A stretch of DNA of 64,000 nt, from the NCBI GenBank assembly GCA_030144725.1, contig JASKMD010000008.1, positions 12,488,160 to 12,552,159 on the forward strand, in the 5' to 3' direction. The stretch comes from Haematococcus lacustris. Lineage: Eukaryota; Chlorophyta; Chlorophyceae; Chlamydomonadales; Haematococcaceae. Numbering within the stretch: position 1 is the stretch's first letter; every line of letters starts with the position of its first letter. The notes below the pieces were generated by a model that did not search any database, was not told the origin of the DNA, and was given only the letters and a program-made list of their open reading frames with translations. Made by a program: the position numbers and the translations under genes. Of this stretch, positions 21,115-30,461 are shown piece after piece.

Positions 21115-22510
21115 TGTAAGACCGTCACTTAGGCGCCCCCAACATGGGGTTGGTAATATGCATGCGATTACTCTCTCACCACTGCACCGTTTTCGATAGC
21201 GTTTATCACATTGGCATTGGTGGTTTAGTCCGCGTTATCTGACCATCAGCGCAAGCCATTGGAGTCTTTGCTCGCGTACTGCCACATGTGCCCGCGAACA
21301 AATCACATCGGCGAGACGGGTCTCCTTGGCACGGTGAGCTGCATCCCTGTGACCCCATCTACCTAGCGTAGTGAGCTGGTTGTGCACAAATGAAATGTCC
21401 GGCTGACACCCAACGCGATGCCTGCTGGGCGAGCAGGGCGCCTAGACGGGGTGATTGAAGCATCGTCTCATGTTCGCTCCTCGCCGAATACATCATTTGG
21501 GTCGGCGCTCACTAAGGTATCACCGGGTTACACCCCCCCTCCTCCACTGTATCCTCCACTGTGTTGCACCCGTTGCACCTAGAGAAAAAGCGACATGAAA
21601 TGTTTGTTCTTGACCCATTGGCGCATCTATTGAAACAAACCGCACAACAAAAAGGTCAGGCCTCTATCAGTTTGACAGCTTCAAAGTCACATCATGTTCA
21701 CCAGGCAGGTTCAAGGCCACAGCATGCAACGACTTACCATGCCCGCCGCCCCTTTACCCATCATTGCAGGAGCCCACCTCATTGAGCCTGACCACCACCT
21801 CCAAGCCCTTCCCTTCGCCCCCTCCCCAAGCACACCCCCTGCTAGCCCACCCCTCCCAGCCCACCCCTCCCAGAACACCACTGTGGGGTGGCTGTTGAGC
21901 AGTGAAACTTTGTACGCAGGTGGATGGCATGTAGGGGAGTATAACTCTCAGAGGAGACGAGTCCAGATTCGGTCATGGTGTGGTGTTGTGTGACTGACTG
22001 CATGGCCCTGGCCCTGAAATCGGCTAATTGAGTTGGGGGTCACCGACCAAAGTGAGCTTTTGGCTTAACTGAGTATAAGCGCTTGTAACACTGTCTTAGA
22101 GGAGCTTAACCTAGTAAGTAGCATGTTGTAAGTCCAAATGGTCGAGCTGTGGCATTGCCCTCTAGGTATGGGGTGGAGATGGGCTCATTGCCACATTGCC
22201 GCAACCGCTTTCCGATCCGACTGCTGCTGCTGATGCGCGTACTCGTGTAGAGCAGCCTAAGCGACGCGGGCGGTCGCAGCGATGACTGCATGCTCCGCAA
22301 CGGCTCAAATTTGAATTACTAACTTTGACGCTTTGCTGTGCACGGCCTACCCAGTGTATAATTATATAAAGTGGGTGGAGGGTAGCTGGCTGGGTTAGCT
22401 ACATTGTAAACCATTTAGCATAACATTTGGCGCAGTAAGTGCAAAGTTACAGCCGTCCTACTACCAGGGGTAGGTTTTCTGTTAGTTGGGGGCGCCTGAC
22501 CGTCACATGC
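21115..22510 (+). mobile_element. LTR-like repeat, forward copy
   Basis: This sequence recurs inverted at about 61735-63510 with moderate divergence and one longer internal part there. Features are an opening CAGGCGCCCCCAACATGGGG, a candidate TATA box (TATATAAA, 22363-22370), and then CATAACATTTGGCGCAGTAAG at about 22420-22440, which resembles the LTR-to-primer-binding-site junction of some plant Ty3-like elements. A conserved block GTCCTACTACCAGGGG follows, then another GTTGGGGGCGCCTGA motif at about 22488. In the inverted copy the opening motif occurs at both ends as a direct repeat. I infer an LTR-type or LTR-derived non-autonomous element. No reverse transcriptase or integrase is visible. 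Confidence 0.5.
22363..22370 (+). promoter_or_regulatory. Candidate TATA box in LTR-like repeat
   Basis: TATATAAA in an otherwise GC-rich setting, about 60 bp before the putative LTR end. The inverted copy has a weaker AATAATTATCC at the matching place (about 61970-61980). Confidence 0.35.
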
Positions 22511-22633
22511 GACCGATTGCTCCGGGAGCAGGCCGATGTCTTTAGCCCCGCGCGGCATGGCTTAAACGCGGACTCTAGTTACGGCAGCAACCAGTAGCTG
22601 CTTCGATTGTGGTCGGCAGGGTGGTTGGGATCC

Positions 22634-22850
22634 CAATCAAGTCTCCCGGTAACTCTTCCACCTGTGAGGTAGATTTACTAGCCGCTGTCAGGTGGAATAG
22701 CGCAACCGCCAAACCGCTGCCCGCACAGGTCGTGGTGCTCTATCTAGGTCCATCTACAGCTCTGCGGACAAGACGACTGCGCAGCAGGGTAAAGAATGCC
22801 CACGGTAATCCTCTCCAGTAGCCTCAGCGCCGGCAGCTCCTACCAGCACC
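22634..22850. repeat. Left terminal inverted repeat, element 2
   Basis: It is 217 bp, the inverse of 27439-27655, with very few mismatches (for example TCTAGGT against the complement of ACTTAGA). Confidence 0.9.
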
Positions 22851-24975
22851 AGACAAGGCGCACCAGCTGCAGTGCACAAAGCAGCTGCTGGGCCAACGCT
22901 ACGTCCGTAGCAGCTGCTGCGGATGCTGAGGATGGACTGCGGTCCCAGCGGCCAACGCAGCTCGCGCAGTAAGGAACGGTCGCTCCAACCCAGGTATGAG
23001 CTGCGTTGTGCCCGTTGTTGCTGGTATACCCGCACATACCGCTGTTGCTTGCTGCTGTTGTTGCACCTCACCTCACTTAATGCACAGCTATGCGCTGCAT
23101 TGCTTAACTCCTATGTGTGGCATCGTCCTGGTTGTGGTGCTGGTCCACAGGTGTGGCCACACAGAAGCGTACCACCCGTGAGCAGACATTGCCTCACAAG
23201 GGGCAAGTGCATGTTGGCATCACAGGAGGAGCATGCAGTAAGCACAGCTGGCCCACAAGGGGCAGGGGCAGGTATGACGCGCAGCAGGGGCAGGTGCAGC
23301 AGGGGTAGGCAGGCAGCATTGCAGGAGTACGCAGGCACAACAGCAGGGGCATGCTGGTTGCATGCAGCTTGGGTAGGCAGGCGGTGGAGGGCCAGCGGCA
23401 GCCAGGCAGGACAACAGTATACACTCAGAGCTGCAGTGGCAAACGCAGGAGGGATAGACCATCAGAGAAGAGCATGCTTTGCTTATCAACAGGGAAGGAT
23501 ATGTCCATGCTTGTGCCTACTGGTGCTTGTGCAGATGCCCGCCCAAGGCGCATGATGTGATGGCTGCAGCAGTGGGGGAGGCGGTGCTAGCAGCAGCAGC
23601 AATGGTGGCAGCAGTGGCGGCAGCACAACAGGAGTAGGCCCTTGTAACAACGATGGCAAGAACAGAGTGGCTAGGCAGGTAGTGGGGGACAGGGGCAAGC
23701 GGACAGCATACCAGAGGAATGCAACTAGGACGATGGCAGCAGCAGTGGCAGAGGCGACAGCGACATCGACAGGCGTCGACAGCGGCAGTGGCGGCAACAG
23801 CGGCAGCAGCGGCGGCAGTGGCGGCAGGAGCAGCGGAAATGTTGATACAAGTCAGCAATGTCAGCAATCTTCTAGAAATGTCCAGGTACACATGTCTCGT
23901 GCTAGCCTGTGCATGTGCCTGCGTGTTCCTATCTGTGTGTCCCATCATGTGTGCCTATCTGTGTGTCTATGCCAATGCATGCCACTTCCAGCATTCCCAG
24001 CACAGCACAGCCAGGAGCGGCAGCCAGGCGTTGTCGGGGTGTTTGGCCAGCCTGCCCACTTCTAGTCATGCATGTCCTTGTTTGTTGATCACAAGCGTGC
24101 CCCTTGCTTGCTGCAGGTGTAACAGTCACATAGCGACCCCTCAATCCCTTCTCCCTAACCCTACCCTGTCCCATCACCAACACCAAGTCTCCTACGCCCC
24201 CACTTCCCCATTCCCCCTCACCTCCCCCCGGACATCGTGGTCCCCTCCCTATCCTACACAGCAGCCAGGAGGAAGGCCCCTCTTGTCCCTTTTCTCCCTA
24301 CCCAACCTCATTCCTCTTCTTCCTCTCCTGCCTGCCCTCTCTTCTCCCCCTTCTCCCTCTTCTCCCTAACCCCCCTAAGAAGTGGCTAACTGCCTGCCGG
24401 CAAGTGGCTGACACCCAATACCCAGCCTAACCTCCTCCCTCATGCGCATGCCCCTTGGTTGCAGATCTGATGGGCACCTCCTCTCCCCTTCCTTTCTACC
24501 ATTTTCCCCTTACCTGCCACAATACAGCCTCTGCTTAGCCTAGCCCGGCTCAGCCCTACTGGCCTCCTGCCCCTTGGCCCCTTCCTTCTTCCTTCCGCTG
24601 TGGGACAAGTGAAAACAATTGCGCTATGTATGTCTTGGGCTTCTTGACTTCCTTGCTGTGTGGATAGTAGCACCCACAGATGATGACGAGACATTGGGCT
24701 GCTTGGCTTTGTGAATGGCATTGAAAAGGATTGGGGAAAAGGATTGTCATGTACTTGCCATGCATCATAACTTTGGCTCCTGTAAGATCATGTTGAGTAT
24801 GCAACATCATGTTGATGCAAGCGTACGTCACACAGAGCCTTGAAGTCTCAATGATACCTAGTCTTCTAATGTAATAGTGGGAGGGTAGGGTGTTTTGTGT
24901 AAAGCTGACAACCGGTTAGTGCATGGATGGCCCGCTTATACGGATAACCCATCTTCGCAACGTTCTCGTGTTCTT

Positions 24976-25790
24976 GCCCTTGCTAGCATAACGTGCCTTA
25001 CCAAGCCTTGATGTAATGCACTACTCACGAGACGCAAGTGATAGCATGGTTTGCAGCTGCAAGCCTGATACCCCTAGTGTCGCCCTCATGCACCGACCAC
25101 ATGCACACACTACATTGTTATGGATACGTCTCCAGGACCTAGCTGTGTGTTGTTGTCCATACAAGGGGCATAACGCGCACCACATCCTAGCATGTGGCTG
25201 GATCACTGCCAGGCCTGCACTTGCTAGGCATGACCGTGATGCCTACATGTAAAGGGGGTATGTAGCAGGTGGCTACCACGTTTGCAGCATAAGCGCATCA
25301 CCGCGTGGTGGTGTTGTCCATACAAGGGGCATGCGGTGCACCACACCCTAGCATATGGCTGGATCAGGTGAGCCTCCACTATAGGTACCATCCGTAGTCC
25401 AGCTAGCTGTGACACCTTGGGTGTGGATCACTGCCAGGCCTGCACTTGCTAGGCATGACCGTGATGCCTACATGCAAAGGGGGTATGTAGCAGGTGGCTA
25501 CCACGTTTGCAGCATTAGCGCATCACCGCGTGGTGGTGTTGTCCATACAAGGGGCATGTGGCGCACCACACCCTAGCATTAGGTTGGATCTGGTGAGCCT
25601 CCACCATAGGTACCATCCGTGGTTCAGCTAGCTGTGGCACTTTGGGTGTGGATCACTGCCGGGGTTGCACTTGCTAAGCATGACGCGTGATGCATACATG
25701 CAAAGGGGGTATGTAGCAGGTGGTTACCACGTTTGCAGCATTAGCGCATCACCGCGTGGTGGTGTTGTCCATACAAGGGGCGTAGGTATC
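24976..25790. repeat. 225-bp tandem repeat inside element 2
   Basis: About three and a half copies of a unit contain GATCACTGCCAGGCCTGCAC (starts at 25201, 25426 and 25651, a 225-bp period), ACCACGTTTGCAGCAT and GTTGTCCATACAAGGGGC. A single related copy is in element 1 at about 5080-5405. Each unit includes GCGCATCACCGCGTGGTGGTG, a partial dyad. Confidence 0.9.
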
Positions 25791-25984
25791 ATTTGAGAAG
25801 AGGATACACGGCTAATGACCACCACCGTTTTCTTCATTACATCTTGACCATTCACAGCTTACAAATCACGTTATGTGGCATGGAACTGAACGGAAGCTCG
25901 GGACAGCCTTTTGAAAGCTTTTGCACCATGCAATATTCTTCTCAGATGGGCTCAAAGTTGTTGCTGATTGCTAATACAAGACTG

Positions 25985-26580
25985 CACTGCCACACACCTA
26001 CAGCCTGCTGCTGCTGTCCATGCACTGCTCATGCACTACAGCCTGCTGCTCTTGCTGCTGATCATGCACCGCAACACACCTACAACCTGCTGCTGCTGCT
26101 GCCCATGCACTGCTGCTCGTTGCACTACAGCCTGCTGCTGTTGCTGCTCATGCACTAGAACACATGCACTGCAGCCTGCTGCTGCTGCTCATGCACTGCA
26201 GCACACCTACAGCCTGCTGCTACCTGCAGCCTGCACTGCCACACACGTACAACCTCCTTCTGCTGCTGTCCTTGCACAGCTGCTCATGCGCTACAGCCTG
26301 CTGCTGTTGCTGCTCATGCACTGCGTCACATGCACTGCTGCCTGCTGCTGCTGCTCATCCACTGCAGCACACCTACAGCCTGCTGCTGCCTGCAGCCTGC
26401 ACTGCCACACACGTACAACCTCCTTCTGCTGCTGTCCTTGCACAGCTGCTCATGCGCTACAGCCTGCTGCTGTTGCTGCTCATGCACTGTAACACATGCA
26501 CTGCAGCCTGCTGCTGCTCATGCACCACAGCACACCTGCAGCCTGCTGCTACCTGCAGCCTGCACTGCCACACACCTACA
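25985..26580. repeat. CTGCTG/CATGCACTGC repeats inside element 2
   Basis: A degenerate CTGCTG- and CATGCACTGC-rich tract with a duplicated block of about 125 bp (26200-26325 and 26367-26492, 167 bp apart). Element 1 has a shorter relative near 5570-5670. It has no coding credibility. Confidence 0.85.
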
Positions 26581-27055
26581 GGCAGGGCAGGGCAGGGCAG
26601 GGGGCAGGGGGCAGGGGGCCGGGAAGGGGGCAGGGGGCAGGGCAGGGGCCAGGGTGCAGGGCAGGGTGCAGGGCAGGGTGCAGGGCAGGGTGCAGGGCAG
26701 GGGGCTTGGATGGGGTGGGGCAGGGCTGGGCAGGGAGGGGGCAGGGCTGGTAGGGGGTAGGGCAGGGCTGGGAGGGGGTGTGGCAAGGCTGGGCAGGGAG
26801 GGGAGGGGCAACGCAAGGCTGGGAGAGGGTGGGTTAGGGCTGGGAGGCGGTGGGGCAGGGCTGGGAGGGGGTAGGGCAGGGCTGGGAGGGGGTGGGGCAG
26901 GGCTGGGCAGGGAGGGGAGGGGCAACGCAAGGCTGGGAGGGGTGGGGGTAGGGCTGGGCAGGGAGGGGGCAGGGCTGGGATGGGGTAGGGCAGGGCTGGG
27001 AGGGGGTGGGGCAGGGCTGGGAGGCGGTAGGGCAGGGCTGGGCTGCGGCGGCGAG
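26580..27055. repeat. G-rich GGGCTGGGAGGGGG repeats
   Basis: Nearly 480 bp of GGGCAGGGCTGGGAGGGGGTG-like repeats with many runs of three to five G on the + strand. It is strong in-principle quadruplex sequence. Confidence 0.9.
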
Positions 27056-27438
27056 GGGTGGGGCTGGGCGGCGGGCCGCCGGTCTTGCCGTTCTATGTTG
27101 TTGTGGTCCCCTTGAACTATTATTGTGGATGGCCTGCATGTATAGGCACACAACAACAGAGTTATGGCAAGAGTACTGCAAGGGGCGTTAGTGGCTACTA
27201 CTGTGTTAGTGGCTAGGTATTACCTTAACAATCTCACCTGTAGCTCGCCTGGCCCGCGCCTAGCTCAGCTCCACGCGTGTCTTCTTGCTGTCCTTTAGCT
27301 GTGCGTGGGGGACGCACTCGCTTTGGGTTTTGCTTTGCGGTAGGGGTTACAGCTGCATCGTGCGCTGACCCAGCTCCTGAGGCTGGTGCTGCATCCGCTT
27401 GCGCTGCTTCCGTTGATGCTGCAACGATGGTAGTCACT

Positions 27439-27655
27439 GGTGCTGGTAGGAGCTGCCGGCGCTGAGGCTACTGGAGAGGATTACCGTGGGCATTCTTTAC
27501 CCTGCTGCGCAGTCGTCTTGTCCGCAGAGCTGTAGATGGACTTAGATAGAGCAACACGACCTGTGCGGGCAGCGGTTTGGCGGTTGCGCTATTCCACCTG
27601 ACAGCGGCTAGTAAATCTACCTCACAGGTGGAAGAGTTACCGGGAGACTTGATTG
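27439..27655. repeat. Right terminal inverted repeat, element 2
   Basis: It is the inverse of 22634-22850 and ends ACCGGGAGACTTGATTG, followed by GGGATCC. Confidence 0.9.
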
Positions 27656-27662
27656 GGGATCC

Positions 27663-28290
27663 GCCGGCCACCCTCAAGACATCGCGCAGTGCAGGCGTGT
27701 TGTTGGTGCTCTACGCATAGGCGCTGCTGCTAGCCCGCGAGGTGAGGTGCACGCAGCAAGTGCCACCACTCCTGCGCCAGCACATGTTACCCGACGAACA
27801 TCTGATGATGCAGGAGTTTTCGAGTACACCACAGCACACGTAAACAGCTTTTCCCAACTGCAGCTGCGGCTCAGCTGGAGCAGGTAGGAGTTTGCAGCCA
27901 ACATTTAAATCCAGCCAAAACTCAAAGAGTTGTCTTATATTTGTGCTGACCGCTGAATCAAAGGCTACCCTACACATATGCACATCTGCAACAATAGAAA
28001 TAATATTGCTCTCAAAGCTCAGTGAGCCATGGATTGTCAATTGCAGGAGCCCAAGCACCATTGACCCTTCCTGCCCACAGTACCTGCCAGCAGCCCACCC
28101 TAGCAGGCCCAGCTGCCTACCACCACCTCCCAGCACCTCCTCATTGCCCTTCTGCCTGACATGCCACCCGTCCCAAAACACACGAGAGCAAGCAGAGCCA
28201 ATGGTGCAAAGACCCGCTACAGCATACAACCACTCCGTCTCTCGCTTGACAGCGCGAGCGACACAAATGACAAGTGAAAGGTAATAGATG
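27663..28290. other. Flank right of element 2; possible interrupted reading frame
   Basis: If element 2 and one GGGATCC copy are removed, a + strand frame reads SCFDCGRQGGWDP across the junction and continues to a TAG near 27720. CFDCG followed by a G-rich stretch recalls the first half of a retroviral-type zinc knuckle, but the His and last Cys are missing. The rest, to 28290, shows no feature I can support. Confidence 0.25.
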
Positions 28291-28299
28291 TTAATAAAT

Positions 28300-30290
28300 A
28301 TGCGGCTGTTCTAGACGCAGCATCAGCAGTGGTGTGGGTGCGTTAAGAAGAAGAAGAAGAAGAAGACTACTCCGGTGTTCACCGGCGTGCATTAAGGGAG
28401 GAGCTACCGCCTGGGGCGCGGCCTGCTCCCACCGGCCAACAAGAGAAGAAGTGACCCCCCTACCCTCCCTCCCTCTTAGTAGCCCTGAGTCTGTAGCTTG
28501 TCTTTGCAATGGAGTGGGCTGTCTCCACCGCGTGTCTTGTTAACTTGTGTAACAGTTTGGTAGTGTTATCTTGTGAGACCCCCAAGTCCAGGAGGTGTTG
28601 CCGTGTGTGTGCTTCATACGTTATGCCACCTATGCCCAGGAGGATGGGTCGAATCTCCACCATGTGGCCTTCCTTGCGTACGGTTTGAGCTAGATGGGTG
28701 TGTTGGTTGAGTGCCTTGTCTAATTGATCCGTCCACCTTGAGTCCGAGCAGTATTTGATTTCTATAATAATGACCCGTTTAATGGCTTTACCACGTGTGC
28801 CCGTCTTCTTTGTTGGCATCACCATAAGAATGTCTGGTCTGGTGGTGTTTTTGGTTGCTGCTATCTGTAGTCCGAGTGCTCGTAGTGGTGTGTGTAGTGT
28901 GTCGTTAGGGAGGTCGAGGTCTTCTCTTGCGCCCTTCTCCCAGCTGCCGGTGTCCGCAAAGCTGATGTAACCGCCTAGGGTACCCTTGCTTATGGCTTTA
29001 GCGATGAGGCGGCCAGCCCCGTTATGCCTTTCTTGCACCATCGGTAGTGTCTCGCTGCAGCCCGAGAGGAGGTGAGTGGCACTATCGGCTTCCCCGCAGA
29101 GTGGGCACCGGTCGTCGGTCGCCCGTTTCCAACGCATGGCCAGCTTTTGGTTGTAGAGCCCGCCGGTGCGGTAGAGAAGGGCAGTTCGTTGCGCGGGTAT
29201 GGAGATGTTCGTGTCGGTCATCACCCTTTCGCCGGCTCCTTTCGCCGCGGCTTTGGTGATCTCCTGGGACATCTGGTAGTAGATACTGTCTTGATTGGCG
29301 AGACCGAGGCTGTGCCTGCGGTGCATGTGTGCTCTCACGCTGTGGCGGCAATCCGGCAGTGGGGCGGGGGTGTTGCCATCGGCTTCGTTGTTGAGCCAGG
29401 TGTTGGTCTCTGTCCGTGTGGTCGGGCGGTAGGCCGGGGTGTTGGCCAGCTCTGGGTGTAACGCCGCGTGCTTGGCGAGGGCATCGGCGCCTTCGTTGCC
29501 GATAATTCCCGAGTGGGCCCGGACTTTGTAGAAGTGGATCGTGACGGGGCTATCGATGATGAGGGTAGCGATAGCGGTCAGGATGTCGTTGTGCCTGTGT
29601 GTGAGGAGCGACATCGGGTTAGCGAGGGCTCGGCGGATCTGGTAGATAGAGCAGAGGCTGTCGGTGGCGATGCGTTTGGCCCCCGCTGTGAGTGCCGCGT
29701 GTATCGCCGTGAGTTCCGCTTTGTTGATGGTGTTGCTTTCTGGGTCGTCCAGGGCGACGGTGATGAGGACGTTGGTCTCCGGGATATAAACCCCCGCCCC
29801 GACGCTCGCTGGGGCTGCCCCCGAGGTCTTAATGCAGCTGCCGTCCGTGTACGCGAGCGTGGCCCATTCGGTGATGGCCATCCGTGGCTGCGTCGTGGAA
29901 TGGTGCGTGAGTTGTTGGTGGCCGCGCTGGTGCCCCGAGGTGGGGGTGGGTGCGTTAAAGAAGCATTCCAGCATCTTAGGTTTCAAACTCGCGATTTCGG
30001 CCATCGCAACACAAAGCGCGACTGCACACATACTTGCGTTTGCTTCATCACGGCGTCATTAAGAAGGTCGAGGGTGGAGGAGGCGTGCATGGTGATATCT
30101 GCCCACAAAACATAGGCCGGGTTCACGCCTAAGCAGTGCATCATATACATAGTCATGGACGCTCAGGACAGCCGTTCCATGTAGCCAAGCGAGCCCTCTA
30201 CATACTGATGTGCTTCGTTGATCAATCCGCATACTGTACGAGAAATAAACCGCGTGAAACGGACACCCCCCCTTCTCAAGGGGGTTGGGA
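28300..30290 (-). mobile_element. 5'-truncated Dualen/RandI-type non-LTR retrotransposon
   Basis: On the minus strand this holds the 3' half of a non-LTR retrotransposon: RNase H, CCHC knuckle and restriction-like endonuclease, then a 3' UTR ending in a TTC-rich microsatellite (plus-strand GAA repeats at 28347-28367). RNase H together with a restriction-like endonuclease fits Dualen (RandI), a green algal family known to carry two endonucleases. The reverse transcriptase and apurinic-type endonuclease parts are absent. A short out-of-frame piece, MHCLGVNPAYVLWADI at about 30080-30130, may be the last part of the polymerase, separated from the main frame by a frameshift. Truncation ends near 30290, about 170 bp before the divergent RUS-family gene. 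Confidence 0.75.
28460..30031 (-). CDS. RNase H - CCHC - restriction-like endonuclease polyprotein fragment
   Basis: 523 residues. RNase H domain about 58-190: YTDGSC (D63), NKAELTAIHAAL (E106), IATDSLCSI (D124), and VRAHSGIIGNEGADALAKHA with H173 and D183. All four catalytic acids are present. A CCHC knuckle follows at about 309-325 (C309, C312, H320, C325). The C-terminal nuclease shows RPDILMV (D400) and VIIIEIKYC (E424, K426), a PD-(D/E)xK signature. The order agrees with the C-terminal part of Dualen-type retrotransposons, where RNase H and nuclease serve reverse transcription and target cleavage. The frame is intact, so the insertion is fairly young. Without a polymerase it cannot move by itself. 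The start ATG is probably only the first Met after truncation; stop codons lie just upstream in the same frame. Confidence 0.8.
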   Translation of the reverse strand: MCAVALCVAMAEIASLKPKMLECFFNAPTPTSGHQRGHQQLTHHSTTQPRMAITEWATLAYTDGSCIKTSGAAPASVGAGVYIPETNVLITVALDDPESNTINKAELTAIHAALTAGAKRIATDSLCSIYQIRRALANPMSLLTHRHNDILTAIATLIIDSPVTIHFYKVRAHSGIIGNEGADALAKHAALHPELANTPAYRPTTRTETNTWLNNEADGNTPAPLPDCRHSVRAHMHRRHSLGLANQDSIYYQMSQEITKAAAKGAGERVMTDTNISIPAQRTALLYRTGGLYNQKLAMRWKRATDDRCPLCGEADSATHLLSGCSETLPMVQERHNGAGRLIAKAISKGTLGGYISFADTGSWEKGAREDLDLPNDTLHTPLRALGLQIAATKNTTRPDILMVMPTKKTGTRGKAIKRVIIIEIKYCSDSRWTDQLDKALNQHTHLAQTVRKEGHMVEIRPILLGIGGITYEAHTRQHLLDLGVSQDNTTKLLHKLTRHAVETAHSIAKTSYRLRATKREGG

Positions 30291-30461
30291 GGCCCTGACC
30301 TTGAGCCTGCATTAGCCACCTTGACTCCACCAGTGGACCACCACCTTCCTACACTAACAACCCCTCACCTTGACCCTATCCTCAGCTCCCTCACCTAAAG
30401 GACTCAGTTGGCGCTTCAGTGAGGGCCTCACTGGGGGTGTTGTTGGCCGAGGTGACCCGCC

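Larger units (their letters stand above)
13107..21587. repeat. Tandem duplication unit, copy B
   Basis: This is the second copy of the unit, complete at both ends. It opens with CCCGTTGCACCCGTTGCACC, directly after the copy A end. It closes inside the LTR-like repeat at CTAGAGAA, and here that repeat continues undisturbed (AAAGCGACATG). It lacks the 5150-bp insertion; the uninterrupted target is at 15572-15579. The (GGGCT)n array is about 500 bp here against about 290 bp in copy A, and the palindrome arrays also differ in repeat number. The break therefore fell in GTTGCACC microhomology inside a dispersed repeat. Confidence 0.9.
22634..27655. mobile_element. Non-autonomous long-TIR DNA transposon, element 2
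   Basis: A 5022-bp element starts CAATCAAGTCTCCCGGT and ends with its inverse. It is flanked by GGGATCC on both sides (22627-22633 and 27656-27662), a 7-bp or imperfect 8-bp duplication. The arms are 217 bp each (22634-22850 and 27439-27655). The first 17 terminal bases agree with element 1 except for A instead of G at position 7, but the rest of the arms differs. The interior shares a block with element 1 (for example GACAACCGGTTAGTGCATGG and ATGCAAAGGGGG) and is filled with tandem repeats. I see no transposase. The two elements belong to one family mobilised in trans. Confidence 0.85.

Noticed and set aside
22923..23555. 210-codon + strand frame inside element 2
   Set aside because: It consists of Gln/Gly/Arg-rich low-complexity translation of GGGGCAGG and AGCAGC repeats. 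No transposase motif is present.
27234..27465. Small Ala-rich frames on both strands near the right arm of element 2
   Set aside because: They have no homology, no conserved counterpart in element 1 and typical GC-rich composition.
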